A stretch of 64,000 bases of DNA from Ruminococcus sp. (GCA_022779485.1 JALFTC010000014.1:62001-126000); one strand, 5' to 3'; shown: positions 18,296 through 27,761, numbered from the stretch's first letter. Translations and numbers: made by a program. Notes: generated from the letters alone by a model not told the origin.

Positions 18296-19729
18296 ATGAA
18301 AAGAACCTTGCGCAGAAGTGCTATGATTTTAATTGTTGTACTTCTTATAATCGGCGGTATGGGATACCTTTCCTATAACATAGTAACTGAACACAAAACA
18401 TGGATGAATATGGCTTATAACCGCCATATTTCCTCTGACGGAGGACTTACACAGGCTGGTACAATAACCGACAGAAACGGTGTTGAGCTGGCAAAGTCAG
18501 TAAACGGCGAGAGAGTCTATAACGAGGACAAAAGCGTTAGAAAAAGTATGCTCCACATTGTGGGTGACGACTCCATAAACATAGGCACATCAATCCAGTC
18601 TATGTACAGAATGAACCTTACAGGCTACAACCCTCTGTTTGGATTGGGACTTCCCACATCACTTAAGCCAAACAGTGATATGAGGCTTACTGCTGACGCC
18701 AAGGTGTGTTCTCAGGTCTATCAAATGTTTGACGGTAGGGCAGGTGCCTGTGTCGTTTATAACTACGAAACAGGAGAAATTCTCTGTGATGTTTCAACAC
18801 CTTCTTACGACCCTAACGCACCGCCGGAAATTACAGCGGAAAATGAAGAAGAATACAGAGGCGTGTATGTGGACAACGCTGTTAGCAGCTCATACACCCC
18901 CGGCTCTATTTTTAAGCTTGTAACCACAGCGGCGGCTCTGAAATATATTGATGATATTGAAACTCGTGAATGGTACTGCCAGGGCATTGAATGTGTTGGC
19001 GGAGATGACGAAACCTGTGAAGTTTACTGTAATGACGGCTACGCCCACGGCAGTGAAAACCTGGAGCAGGCTTTGGGAAATTCCTGCAACATAGTATTTG
19101 CCAAAATTGCCGAGGAGCTTGGCATTGAAAAAATGACTGAGGTTGCAAACGAAATGGGCATAAACGGTTCATTTTCAATAGGGGATATTCCCCTTAAGGA
19201 CGGCAACTATGATGTAAGTGACGCTACAAAAAATCAGCTTGCATGGTCAGGGGTTGGTCAGTACACCGACCTTGTGAACCCAATGCAGATGGCAATAATC
19301 TGTTCGGGAATAGCCAACGGTGGAAAGCCTGTTTTGCCTTACCTTATAGGCAGTGACGAGGGCATCCTCACAAAGCTTGGCATCACCACAGGCGGTGGCA
19401 CAGGCTCCAGAATGATGGAAAGTGATGTTGCCCACAGAATTGGGGAAATGATGCGTAACAATGTGGAAAACTACTACGGTGACGGAAATTTTCCTGCCGG
19501 TATGGAGGTTGCCGCCAAAACAGGTACAGGTGAAATCACAAAGTCAAGTGACGGCAGCGGAAGCGACAAGAACAACGCTTGGATTGTGGGATATTGTCAA
19601 AACGAAAAGTATCCCCTTGCATTCTCTGTTGTTGTAAATGATGTTGAGGGCTACGGCTCCCAAAATGCCCAGCCTATTGCCTGTGAGGCACTGTCTGCCT
19701 GCAAGGAATCTATGGACAAAGCGGAATAA
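18296..19729 (+). CDS. Class B penicillin-binding protein (PbpA/FtsI-like transpeptidase)
   Basis: This 477-aa protein has one N-terminal membrane anchor and an extracellular transpeptidase domain. The catalytic triad motifs are SIFK (Ser near 203), SCN (near 262) and KTG (near 406, in AAKTGTGE). The region between anchor and catalytic domain is short, as in mycobacterial PbpA rather than full-length PBP2/FtsI. It cross-links glycan strands made by the FHA-FtsW partner, 49 bases upstream in the same operon. A strong AAAGGAGG site precedes the ATG. A role in elongation, division or the spore cortex cannot be separated from sequence. Confidence 0.93.
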   Translation: MKRTLRRSAMILIVVLLIIGGMGYLSYNIVTEHKTWMNMAYNRHISSDGGLTQAGTITDRNGVELAKSVNGERVYNEDKSVRKSMLHIVGDDSINIGTSIQSMYRMNLTGYNPLFGLGLPTSLKPNSDMRLTADAKVCSQVYQMFDGRAGACVVYNYETGEILCDVSTPSYDPNAPPEITAENEEEYRGVYVDNAVSSSYTPGSIFKLVTTAAALKYIDDIETREWYCQGIECVGGDDETCEVYCNDGYAHGSENLEQALGNSCNIVFAKIAEELGIEKMTEVANEMGINGSFSIGDIPLKDGNYDVSDATKNQLAWSGVGQYTDLVNPMQMAIICSGIANGGKPVLPYLIGSDEGILTKLGITTGGGTGSRMMESDVAHRIGEMMRNNVENYYGDGNFPAGMEVAAKTGTGEITKSSDGSGSDKNNAWIVGYCQNEKYPLAFSVVVNDVEGYGSQNAQPIACEALSACKESMDKAE

Positions 19730-19739
19730 ATCTATAATT

Positions 19740-19777
19740 AGGGGAGGTGTACGACATACTTCCCCTTTATTTTTTTG
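19740..19777 (+). terminator. Terminator of the FHA-FtsW/PBP operon
   Basis: GGGGAGGT pairs with ACTTCCCC, followed by TTTATTTTTTT. Confidence 0.85.
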
Positions 19778-19855
19778 GAAACCTGTGTTATAATGAACAT
19801 TATAATAGGAAAATATAGGCTAATGACATTAATATAATTTGAAAAAAGGATGGTT

Positions 19856-22735
19856 ATGATGAATCTTTTAAGAAAAATGTTCGGTTCTTACAGCAAGAAA
19901 GAACTTAAAAGAGTAGAGCCAATCACTCAAAAGGTACTTGCCCTTGAGGAAAAGTACTCCGCTATGAGTGAACAGGAGCTTAAAAATCAAACAACAATTT
20001 TAAAGGAAAGACTTGCTAACGGCGAAACAACTGATGACATTTTGCCTGAGGCTTTTGCAACCTGCCGAGAGGCTTCCTGGCGTGTGCTTGGTATGAAGCA
20101 CTTCCCTGTACAGGTTACAGGTGGTATTATTCTTCATCAGGGCAGAATTGCGGAAATGAAAACAGGTGAAGGTAAAACCTTGGTTGCAACACTTCCGGCA
20201 TACCTGAATGCCTTAACAGGTGAGGGTGTGCATGTTGTTACAGTCAACGACTACCTTGCTACCCGTGACAGCGAGTGGATGGGTAAGGTGTACAAGTACC
20301 TGGGTCTTACTGTTGGTCTTATCACCCAGGAGATGGAGAATGACCAGCGTCAGGAAATGTACGCCTGTGACATTACATACGGAACAAACAACCAGCTTGG
20401 TTTTGACTACCTGAGAGATAATATGGTGGTTTACAAGGAAAACAAGGTTCAGCGTGGTCACGCATTTGCCATTGTGGACGAGGTTGACTCAATCCTCATT
20501 GACGAAGCAAGAACACCTCTTATCATTTCAGGTCAGGGCGACAAGTCCACAGACCTGTATTCAAGGGCAGACAAGCTGGCAAAATCCCTTAAAAAATATG
20601 TGTTCACCGAGGTTGACGCCAAGGAGGACAAAGAGGACTTCTATGCCGAAAACGGTATCGATTACATTGTTGACGAAAAGGCAAAGACAGCAACACTTAC
20701 ACAGCTTGGTGTTAAAAAGGCAGAGGAATTCTTTAACCTTGAAAACCTTACCGACCCCGAAAACCTTACAATTCAGCACCACATCAATCAGGCTATCAAA
20801 GCCAACGGTGTTATGAAGAATGAGGTTGATTACATAGTAAAAGACGGTGAAATCATCATTGTTGACGAGTTTACAGGCCGTCAGATGATAGGCAGAAGAT
20901 ACAACGAGGGTCTGCATCAGGCTATTGAGGCAAAAGAGGGTGTTGAGGTTCAAAACGAGAGCAAAACCCTTGCTACAATCACATTCCAAAACTACTTCAG
21001 ACTTTACAAAAAGCTTTCAGGTATGACAGGTACAGCCCTTACAGAGGAACAGGAATTCCAGGAAATCTACAAGCTGGATGTTGTTGAGGTTCCAACAAAC
21101 AAGCCTCTTATGCGTAAGGATTTGCCTGATATTATCTTCCCAACAGAGATGGGCAAGTTTAACGCAATTATCGAGGATATTATCAAGTGCCACGAAAAGG
21201 GACAGCCTGTTCTGGTTGGTACAGTTTCCATTGAAAAGTCGGAAAAGCTTTCAAAAATGCTGAAAAGGCGTGGCGTTAAGCACAATGTCCTCAACGCAAA
21301 GCACCATGAAAAGGAAGCGGAAATTGTTGCACAGGCAGGTAAGCTGGGAGCGGTAACAATCGCCACAAATATGGCAGGTCGTGGTACCGATATTGTACTT
21401 GGCGGTAACGCCGAGTTTATGGCTAAGACCCAAATGAAGAAGATGAAGTTCTCCGATGAGCTTATAGCAGAGGCTGACGCTCATTCCGAAACCGATGACA
21501 AGGATATTTTGTTTGCAAGACAAACCTTTAACGAGCTCCTTGAGGAATACAAGGAGGAAATTAAGGAAGAGGCAGACAAGGTTCGTGAGGCAGGCGGTCT
21601 TTGCATTATGGGTACAGAACGCCACGAATCCCGCCGAATCGACAATCAGCTCCGTGGCCGTTCAGGCCGTCAGGGTGACCCCGGACAGAGCCGTTTCTAC
21701 CTTTCCACCGAGGACGACCTTATGCGTCTGTTCGGCGGTGACAGAATGAAGTCAATTATGACAACATTAAAGGTATCTGACGACACACCAATCGAAAACA
21801 AGATGCTTTCAAATATTATCGAGTCATCACAGGAAAAGGTTGAAACAAGGAACTTTGGCATCCGTAAAAATGTTCTCCAGTACGACGATGTTATGAACCG
21901 TCAGAGAGAAATCATCTACGGACAGAGGGATCAGGTGCTTGACGGTGAGGATGTTCACGACACAATCATCAAGATGCTGAAGGACACCATTGAGGAGAAT
22001 GTCAGCCTTTATGTAAACGACTCAATTCTCCGTGAATCCTGGAACCTTTCATCCTTGAGAGAAAGCTACAAGTGGCTTGTTCCCGACAAGGATTTCTTAA
22101 AGTTCACAGATGAAGAGCTTGACAAGCTGGACAAAAAGGATATTGTTGAATTAATCACAAACAAGGCGCTTGATATGTACAAGGAGAATGAGCAAATCCT
22201 TGACGAAGAAACAATGCGTGAGATGGAGAGAGTTTACCTCCTAAAGTCAGTTGACACCCACTGGATGGATCACATTGACGCAATGGAACAATTAAAGCAG
22301 TCAATCCACCTTGCAGCTTACGGTCAGAAGGACCCTGTTGTTGAATACAAGCTTGTCGGCTTTGATATGTTTGACGAGATGATTGCCACAATCCGTGAGG
22401 ATACAGTTAAGCTTTGCCTACTCCAGCCAAGGAGAATTGCAGCCTTTAAGGCACAGCAGGAGGAAATTGCCGCCCGCAGAGCAGAGGAAGAGAAAAGGGC
22501 AGCTCAGGCACATCAGGTTATCCTTGACAAGCAGAGCAACGCTCCAATGCCAAGCCCCATAAACCTTGCCCTTAAGCGTGAGCAGGTAGCAGTTCCTACA
22601 AGTGCAGGAGTGTCGGAAAACGGCGAAAAGCCAAAGAAAAAGCCAATCGTTAAAAAGCAGAAGATAGGCAGAAACGACCCTTGCCCTTGCGGTTCAGGTA
22701 AAAAGTACAAAAAGTGCTGTGGAATGAACGAATAA
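19856..22735 (+). CDS. secA: Preprotein translocase ATPase SecA
   Basis: About 959 aa. SecA drives proteins through SecYEG. Walker A reads MKTGEGKT, the DEAD-type Walker B is in [14 protein letters not shown], and the helicase motif [10 protein letters not shown] is present. The C-terminus ends with a basic linker and the zinc/SecB-binding motif [13 protein letters not shown]. The ORF track uses ATG 19850, which overlaps the AAGGA ribosome site; ATG 19856 or 19859 is more likely and gives the usual MNLLRKMFG start. It stands alone between two terminators. Confidence 0.97.
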   Translation: MMNLLRKMFGSYSKKELKRVEPITQKVLALEEKYSAMSEQELKNQTTILKERLANGETTDDILPEAFATCREASWRVLGMKHFPVQVTGGIILHQGRIAEMKTGEGKTLVATLPAYLNALTGEGVHVVTVNDYLATRDSEWMGKVYKYLGLTVGLITQEMENDQRQEMYACDITYGTNNQLGFDYLRDNMVVYKENKVQRGHAFAIVDEVDSILIDEARTPLIISGQGDKSTDLYSRADKLAKSLKKYVFTEVDAKEDKEDFYAENGIDYIVDEKAKTATLTQLGVKKAEEFFNLENLTDPENLTIQHHINQAIKANGVMKNEVDYIVKDGEIIIVDEFTGRQMIGRRYNEGLHQAIEAKEGVEVQNESKTLATITFQNYFRLYKKLSGMTGTALTEEQEFQEIYKLDVVEVPTNKPLMRKDLPDIIFPTEMGKFNAIIEDIIKCHEKGQPVLVGTVSIEKSEKLSKMLKRRGVKHNVLNAKHHEKEAEIVAQAGKLGAVTIATNMAGRGTDIVLGGNAEFMAKTQMKKMKFSDELIAEADAHSETDDKDILFARQTFNELLEEYKEEIKEEADKVREAGGLCIMGTERHESRRIDNQLRGRSGRQGDPGQSRFYLSTEDDLMRLFGGDRMKSIMTTLKVSDDTPIENKMLSNIIESSQEKVETRNFGIRKNVLQYDDVMNRQREIIYGQRDQVLDGEDVHDTIIKMLKDTIEENVSLYVNDSILRESWNLSSLRESYKWLVPDKDFLKFTDEELDKLDKKDIVELITNKALDMYKENEQILDEETMREMERVYLLKSVDTHWMDHIDAMEQLKQSIHLAAYGQKDPVVEYKLVGFDMFDEMIATIREDTVKLCLLQPRRIAAFKAQQEEIAARRAEEEKRAAQAHQVILDKQSNAPMPSPINLALKREQVAVPTSAGVSENGEKPKKKPIVKKQKIGRNDPCPCGSGKKYKKCCGMNE

Positions 22736-22755
22736 TTTGCTTACAACAAAAATTA

Positions 22756-22792
22756 CCCCAAGACGGTATTCTGTCTTGGGGTTTGCTGTTTT
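22756..22792 (+). terminator. Terminator of secA
   Basis: CCCCAAGAC pairs with GTCTTGGGG around an 8-base loop, then TTTGCTGTTTTG. Confidence 0.9.
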
Positions 22793-22844
22793 GTGGTTAA
22801 TTATATGGTAACAGCGGAATTGTGGAAAATTTACAACGGGCGGA

Positions 22845-22860
22845 GTTAGCTTAGGGTAAC
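22845..22860. promoter_or_regulatory. Feo-operon inverted repeat, distal upstream box
   Basis: GTTAGCTTAGGGTAAC has one mismatch from the two-fold symmetric form GTTAGC-N4-GCTAAC. It lies about 57 bases upstream of the -35 hexamer, and is the weakest box together with 22987. Confidence 0.5.
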
Positions 22861-22916
22861 TAAGTGGTCAAGGTGACAAAAATGCCTTGTAATCAAGAAA
22901 ATTTCTAAAATAATCA

Positions 22917-22945
22917 TTGACATTAGCCTTGGCTAACTGTATAAT
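22917..22945 (+). promoter_or_regulatory. feo promoter with operator filling the spacer
   Basis: TTGACA and TATAAT are 17 bases apart, and the spacer is TTAGCCTTGGCTAACTG, containing the palindrome TTAGCCTTGGCTAA. A protein bound there would block RNA polymerase directly. The sequence resembles DtxR/IdeR-type iron boxes (TTAGG/CCTAA half-sites), so an iron-dependent repressor is the best guess; no regulator gene is nearby. Confidence 0.85.
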
Positions 22946-22953
22946 ATGTAACG

Positions 22954-22969
22954 GTTAGCCAAGGCTAAC
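22954..22969. promoter_or_regulatory. Feo-operon inverted repeat downstream of the -10
   Basis: GTTAGCCAAGGCTAAC is a perfect 16-base palindrome starting 8 bases after the -10 hexamer, at the expected transcription start. Confidence 0.8.
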
Positions 22970-22986
22970 TACTATTTTTAATTCAC

Positions 22987-23004
22987 AGTTAGTCGTAACT
23001 AACT
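22987..23004. promoter_or_regulatory. Feo-operon inverted repeat in the leader
   Basis: AGTTAGTCGTAACTAACT: 7-base arms, 33 bases downstream of the previous box and related to it in sequence. It lies 62 bases before the first feoA. Confidence 0.6.
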
Positions 23005-23066
23005 GTATTTTAAGCTTTGCTTAAGGGACTGTATATTTTTTTATTAATAATTGAAAGGAGCTTGTT

Positions 23067-23279
23067 ATGATGCCTTTGATTTTTGCCAATAAAGGAGAAG
23101 AAAATACCATAAAAAAGGTAGGAGGAAGCCCCGAGGTAAAAAAGCACCTAAAGGACATTGGTTTTATCGTGGGCAGTGAGGTGACGGTTATCAACACTAT
23201 GGGCGGTAATGTTATAGTGAATGTCCTTGGCACAAGGGTAGCGGTAAGCAAAGAGATGGCTCAAAAAATTATGATATAG
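23067..23279 (+). CDS. feoA: Ferrous iron transport protein A (first copy)
   Basis: This 70-aa SH3-like FeoA protein shows the family core KKHLKDIGFIVGSEVTV followed by a beta-rich end with GTRVAVSKEMAQKI. FeoA is a small cytoplasmic protein that binds or modulates the FeoB iron channel. A GAAAGGAG site precedes the ATG pair (23067 or 23070). It is the first gene of the feo operon, directly under the iron-box-like promoter. Two separate FeoA genes before FeoB are common in clostridia; the two here share the fold but little sequence. Confidence 0.92.
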   Translation: MMPLIFANKGEENTIKKVGGSPEVKKHLKDIGFIVGSEVTVINTMGGNVIVNVLGTRVAVSKEMAQKIMI

Positions 23280-23316
23280 TACAGATAGAAAATTATTAGG
23301 GTAAGGTGAGTTTGTG

Positions 23317-23538
23317 ATGAAAACACTAAGACAAGGAAAAATCGGAGAAACATTTAAGGTGAAAAAGCTACACGGTCAGGGTGCAGTTAAGCGAAGAATT
23401 ATGGATATGGGTATCACAAAAGGGGCAGAGGTGTACATACGCAAGGTTGCACCGCTTGGTGTTCCATTGGAGGTAACTCTTAGAGGATATGAGCTTTCAA
23501 TCAGAAAAGCCGATGCCGAAATGATAGAGATTGAATAA
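23317..23538 (+). CDS. feoA: Ferrous iron transport protein A (second copy)
   Basis: This 73-aa second FeoA reads LRQGKIGETFKVKKL, VKRRIMDMGITKGAEVYI and LEVTLRGYELSIRKADAEMIEI, the more canonical FeoA pattern. I use ATG 23317, six bases after AAGGTGAG, instead of GTG 23314. It lies 37 bases after the first feoA and 230 before feoB. The gap holds another operator-like palindrome and a 165-bp palindromic element. Confidence 0.95.
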   Translation: MKTLRQGKIGETFKVKKLHGQGAVKRRIMDMGITKGAEVYIRKVAPLGVPLEVTLRGYELSIRKADAEMIEIE

Positions 23539-23564
23539 TTATGAAGAAAAATTTTTACTTTAGA

Positions 23565-23580
23565 GTTAGCGTTGGCTAAC
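23565..23580. promoter_or_regulatory. Feo-operon inverted repeat between feoA and feoB
   Basis: GTTAGCGTTGGCTAAC has perfect 6-base arms and matches the promoter operator, 26 bases after the second feoA. Only two bases separate it from the 165-bp element, so an internal regulated promoter may have been interrupted here. A weak TTTACT lies a few bases upstream (inference). Confidence 0.7.
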
Positions 23581-23582
23581 TT

Positions 23583-23747
23583 TAGGGAAACACTGATTAA
23601 ATCATTTGCACATATTGTGCCGTCAGATTTTTTGTCGGTTTGTTCAAAAAAACGCAGGAATACTGACGTATGGCGAGTATTTTTTGAGCAAACCGGCGAA
23701 AAATATGCAAGCAAGATGTGTAAAGTGATTTATTCAGTGTTTCCTTA
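23583..23747. repeat. 165-bp palindromic MITE-like element, copy A
   Basis: It begins TAGGGAAACACTGATTAAAT and ends TTTATTCAGTGTTTCCTTA. Terminal inverted repeats continue inward so that nearly the whole element folds into one hairpin. The same sequence, with scattered differences, is at 26448-26612 and 54860-55024. Here it lies inside the feo operon just before the feoB ribosome site. Confidence 0.9.
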
Positions 23748-23768
23748 GCTTAAAGGAGAGGAAAATAT

Positions 23769-26165
23769 ATGAGCATTACAATAGCCCTTGCAGGCAACCC
23801 CAACTGCGGAAAAACAACTTTGTTTAACGCCCTTACAGGCTCAAACCAATATGTAGGTAACTGGCCGGGGGTTACGGTGGAAAAAAAGGAAGGCAAACTG
23901 AAAAATTATGACAATGTATCAGTTACCGACCTGCCGGGAATTTACTCCCTTTCTCCCTACACCTTAGAGGAGATTGTGGCAAGGAATTATCTTATTGAAA
24001 CCCGACCCGATGTAATATTAAACATTGTTGACGGCACTAATCTTGAAAGAAATTTGTACCTTACCACACAGCTTATTGAGCTTGGTATCCCTGTGGTTGT
24101 TGCAATTAATATGATGGATGTTGTTAATAAAAGAGGGGATAAAATTAATACAGAAGTCCTTGAAAAGGAGCTTGGGTGCAAGGTAGTTGAAATTTCTGCA
24201 CTAAAGGGAAAGGGTATCAGAAAGGCGGTTGAAACCGCAATATCTGTTGCAAGGAAAACACCTTGTGAGCCGTTGCACACATTTTCCGGCTTAGTCGAGC
24301 ATACCCTTGCCCACATAGAGGAGGCGGCTCTCCACCATATGCCTGAGGAAAAGCAGAGGTGGTATGCCATAAAGCTTTTTGAGGGTGACGAAAAGGTTTT
24401 AAAGCAAATCAACCTGCCTGATGAGGTTTTAAGTCATATAAAACAGGATATAAAACTGGTTGAAAAAGAACTGGAGGATGACCCCGAAAGCATAATCACA
24501 AACGAAAGGTATATATACATCTCATCTGTTATGAGCAGATGCTATAAAAAGAAGAATAAAAACAAGCTAACCGCAACGGATAAAATTGACAGAGTGGTGA
24601 CAAACAGGTGGGCGGCATTGCCTATCTTTGCTGTGATTATGTTTATTGTGTATTACATATCAATTTCAACAGTTGGCTCTTGGGTAACGGATTGGGCAAA
24701 TGACGGACTGTTTGGGGATGGTTGGCATCTGTTTGGAGTAGGCTCTTCTCAGTATGAACAGGAGCTTACAGATTACGGCAAAGAAACTGTTTGGGTGCCA
24801 CAGGTGGTTGACACCGTTGAAAAGGCAAGCAAAGCAGGTGTTGTAGGTGCTGACGACATAAAAACAGCTATTTTTGATGAGGATTATTCCGCTTTTGAGG
24901 AGGCTTACGGCTCTTACGGAGAGTCCTTAGCTGAGGAGGGCTATGATATATCTGCCTTGGTTGACCCTGCTATGGAGGGGTCTCCGTCACCCGAGGACTA
25001 TGGAGTTTGGGTTCCGGGAATACCTGTATTAATAGGCGACGGTCTTGAATTTATCGGCTGTGCAAACTGGCTTGCAGGACTGATTAACGACGGTATTGTT
25101 GGTGGTGTTGGTGCTGTGCTTGGCTTTGTGCCACAGATGATTATTTTGTTTATCTTCCTTGCTTTTCTTGAGTCCTGTGGATATATGGCACGAATTGCAT
25201 TTGTAATGGACAGAATTTTCCGCAAATTCGGACTTTCAGGAAAATCCTTTATCCCAATGCTCATTGGTACAGGGTGCGGTGTACCCGGAGTTATGGCGTC
25301 CAGAACAATTGAAAATGAAAGGGATAGAAGAATGACCATAATGACCACCACATTTATCCCCTGTGGTGCAAAAATGCCTATAATTGCACTGATTGCCTCT
25401 GTGCTGTTCGGCGGTGCGTGGTGGGTTGCACCAAGCGCCTACTTTGTGGGTGTGGGCGCCATAATCGTGTCGGGTATTATGCTAAAGAAAACAAAGCTCT
25501 TTGCAGGAGAGCCGGCGCCATTTGTTATGGAGTTACCCTCATATCATCTGCCAACAGCAGGAAATGTTCTCCGTTCAATGTGGGAGAGGGCTTGGTCGTT
25601 TATTAAAAAGGCAGGAACAATAATACTCCTTTCCTCGATTGTCATTTGGGCAGGCTCTTGCTTCGGCTTTGTTGACGGAAGCTTTGTCTTTGACAGCGAA
25701 ATGGACTTGGAAAACAGTATTTTAGGCATAATCGGAAACGCAGTTTCCTTTATATTTACCCCCTTGGGATTTGGCAATATCAAGGCTACCATTGCCACTA
25801 TAATGGGTCTTGTTGCAAAAGAAGAGGTTGTGGGTGTGTTTGGAGTTTTGGACTTTGAAGGTATGACCCGCCTTGCCGCATACTCCTTCCTCATCTTTAA
25901 TTTGCTCTGTGCACCTTGCTTTGCAGCTATCGGCGCTATCAAAAGAGAGATGAACAGTACAAAATGGACATTGTTTGCTGTTATCTACCAGTGTGTATTT
26001 GCATACATCATTTCCCTTTGTACATATCAGCTTGGTATGCTGTTTACAGGGGAAGGCAGTGCTTTGGGAGCTGTTTTTGCATTCATGTCTGTTGCACTGA
26101 TTATGTTTATGCTGTTCAGACCCAACAAAGAATATAATAGACTTTCTGAAAAAGTCAGGGTATAA
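23769..26165 (+). CDS. feoB: Ferrous iron transport protein B
   Basis: This 798-aa protein is the Fe2+ permease: an N-terminal GTPase domain with G1 GNPNCGKTT, G3 DLPG and G4 NMMD, a helical spacer, then a membrane domain with the two Gate motifs (for example GTGCGVPGVMASR and PCGAKMPI). An acidic extracellular loop of about 100 residues (around 320-420) separates the first two membrane segments. AAAGGAGAGG precedes the ATG. It is co-regulated with the two feoA genes and the small Cys-rich protein, and would import iron under anoxic, iron-poor conditions. Confidence 0.97.
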   Translation: MSITIALAGNPNCGKTTLFNALTGSNQYVGNWPGVTVEKKEGKLKNYDNVSVTDLPGIYSLSPYTLEEIVARNYLIETRPDVILNIVDGTNLERNLYLTTQLIELGIPVVVAINMMDVVNKRGDKINTEVLEKELGCKVVEISALKGKGIRKAVETAISVARKTPCEPLHTFSGLVEHTLAHIEEAALHHMPEEKQRWYAIKLFEGDEKVLKQINLPDEVLSHIKQDIKLVEKELEDDPESIITNERYIYISSVMSRCYKKKNKNKLTATDKIDRVVTNRWAALPIFAVIMFIVYYISISTVGSWVTDWANDGLFGDGWHLFGVGSSQYEQELTDYGKETVWVPQVVDTVEKASKAGVVGADDIKTAIFDEDYSAFEEAYGSYGESLAEEGYDISALVDPAMEGSPSPEDYGVWVPGIPVLIGDGLEFIGCANWLAGLINDGIVGGVGAVLGFVPQMIILFIFLAFLESCGYMARIAFVMDRIFRKFGLSGKSFIPMLIGTGCGVPGVMASRTIENERDRRMTIMTTTFIPCGAKMPIIALIASVLFGGAWWVAPSAYFVGVGAIIVSGIMLKKTKLFAGEPAPFVMELPSYHLPTAGNVLRSMWERAWSFIKKAGTIILLSSIVIWAGSCFGFVDGSFVFDSEMDLENSILGIIGNAVSFIFTPLGFGNIKATIATIMGLVAKEEVVGVFGVLDFEGMTRLAAYSFLIFNLLCAPCFAAIGAIKREMNSTKWTLFAVIYQCVFAYIISLCTYQLGMLFTGEGSALGAVFAFMSVALIMFMLFRPNKEYNRLSEKVRV

Positions 26166-26186
26166 TAGGCAAGAGGAGATGTGATT

Positions 26187-26363
26187 ATGCTTTCTTGGTT
26201 AATTGAAAATATTGCAACAATTATTGTGGGGCTTGTTGTGCTTGCTGTACTTGTGGCACTTGTGATAAGAATGATAAAGAATAAGAAAAAAGGAAAAACC
26301 TCCTGCTCCTGTGGTTGCTCCGGGTGTCCTATGAGTGGTAAATGTCATAAAGAAGAAAAGTAA
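26187..26363 (+). CDS. FeoB-associated Cys-rich membrane protein
   Basis: This 58-aa protein has one membrane helix followed by a basic stretch and a cysteine-rich tail (SCSCGCSGCPMSGKC). Such proteins occur directly after feoB in many Firmicutes; their role, perhaps handling iron on the cytoplasmic side, is not established. I start at ATG 26187, after AGAGGAG, rather than the GTG two codons earlier. It is the last gene before the operon terminator. Confidence 0.88.
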   Translation: MLSWLIENIATIIVGLVVLAVLVALVIRMIKNKKKGKTSCSCGCSGCPMSGKCHKEEK

Positions 26364-26379
26364 ATTATAGCAAAAATAC

Positions 26380-26410
26380 CGCCCCCTCGTTGTGAGGGGG
26401 CGTTGGTTTT
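26380..26410 (+). terminator. Terminator of the feo operon
   Basis: CGCCCCCTC pairs with GAGGGGGCG around GTTGT, then TTGGTTTT. Confidence 0.92.
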
Positions 26411-26447
26411 ACTCCATAGAGTGACAGAATAACCTTTTACATTTAAC

Positions 26448-26612
26448 TAAGGAAACACTGATTAAATCATTTGCACAGATTGTACAGTCAGATTTTTTGT
26501 CGGTATGTTCAAAAAACCGCAGTAATACTGGCGTATTCCGAGGATTTTTTGGGCATACCGGCGGAAAATATGCGTACAAGATGTGTAAAGTGATTTATTC
26601 AGTGTTTCCCTA
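26448..26612. repeat. 165-bp palindromic MITE-like element, copy B
   Basis: Same orientation and length as copy A: starts TAAGGAAACACTGATTAAAT, ends TTCAGTGTTTCCCTA. Its last three bases are the stop codon of the minus-strand gene that follows. Confidence 0.9.
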
Positions 26613-27761
26613 AATCGCAACGAACTTAAAGCCGTTTTTCTTGGCGTACTTGTGGGCGGTTGAGCCTTTTTTGCCTTTGATTGTAAAGCCTTTAATTTTT
26701 TCATATCCGTCATAGCCGTCGTCGGTATAGCCAAAGGCTTTTTCTTCAATACAGGTTACAGTTTTGGGAATTGTCACAGTTTTAAGTTCCAAACAACCGA
26801 AAAACTCAAATGCTTTTATTGTTTTTACATTTGCAGGTATTGTTATCTTTTCAAGCCAACCGCAATAGGCAAATACCCCATCTTCATACACTTTTGGAAC
26901 TACTAATTTTTCAACATAGTTACAATTTGCAAATGCCCAGTTGTATATTTTAAGATTTTTATTTGCATCAATATTAATCTTCTCCACGCTTTCGCAACCT
27001 GAAAAAGCGCTTTTACCAATTTTCACAATATTTTTTGGTATATTTATAGTTTTTAACTCCTTACAATCTGTAAAAGCAAAAGTTCCAATGTTCCTTAAAT
27101 TACCTGAAAAATCAACTTTTTCAAGGCGGGTTGAAAAAGCAAATGCCGAATTGCCGATAGATGTTAGCGTCTTTGGAAATTTGACTTCTTTTAGATATTT
27201 ATTTTCGTAAAATGTTCGTGTTGCAGTGGCTTTTACACCCTTTGGAATAGTATAGCTTGAACCCTTTTTTTCCTTCGGATAAAGCATAATCTTATCCATA
27301 GATTTTGTGAACAAAACTCCGGATTTGCTTGTGAAGTATTTGTTATTCTTTGGAACTTTTATTTTATCGCAAACGATACCTTCACGCAAGGGTGTATTGC
27401 TTATATACCTAACATTATTACCGAAACGAAATTCTTTGATTTTACATTCCAAAAATGCATCTCTTCCGATTGTCACTATGGTGTTTGAAATTACTACACT
27501 GTCAAATTTGTTCAATAAGGCAATACCTCTTGGAGAAAAAGCATAGTTGCTGATTTTTGTAACCTTATTGCCGTCAATTTCCTCCGGTAATTTCAGGTCT
27601 TTGTCCTTGCCGTAATACCTTGTAATAGAAATTGTACCGTCATCAAGAAACTTGTATGAGTAGTCCCCACTACGGATTTCCTTAGCCGATGCCGTTGGAA
27701 CAATAATAATTGCAGACAGCATCATAATTATCGTTAATGTTATTGATATTAGTTTTTTCAT
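26610..27761 (-). CDS. Secreted BspA-like leucine-rich repeat protein
   Basis: This 383-aa protein has an N-terminal signal peptide (cleavage likely after PTASA), then LRR_5-type repeats of the form KV-I-AF-C-L-KI-IP spanning about residues 60-350. It ends KYAKKNGFKFVAI, the usual end of such proteins. BspA-like proteins are secreted or surface proteins that bind host or dietary ligands; no anchor is seen here. An AAAGGAGG site precedes the ATG. The TAG stop comes from the adjacent repeat element. The next gene upstream shares a similar signal peptide and N-terminal domain. Confidence 0.85.
   Translation of the reverse strand: MKKLISITLTIIMMLSAIIIVPTASAKEIRSGDYSYKFLDDGTISITRYYGKDKDLKLPEEIDGNKVTKISNYAFSPRGIALLNKFDSVVISNTIVTIGRDAFLECKIKEFRFGNNVRYISNTPLREGIVCDKIKVPKNNKYFTSKSGVLFTKSMDKIMLYPKEKKGSSYTIPKGVKATATRTFYENKYLKEVKFPKTLTSIGNSAFAFSTRLEKVDFSGNLRNIGTFAFTDCKELKTINIPKNIVKIGKSAFSGCESVEKINIDANKNLKIYNWAFANCNYVEKLVVPKVYEDGVFAYCGWLEKITIPANVKTIKAFEFFGCLELKTVTIPKTVTCIEEKAFGYTDDGYDGYEKIKGFTIKGKKGSTAHKYAKKNGFKFVAI

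Noticed and set aside
23376-23714. 112-aa minus-strand ORF over feoA2 and MITE copy A
   Set aside because: It is antisense to feoA2 and continues into the repeat; not a plausible gene.
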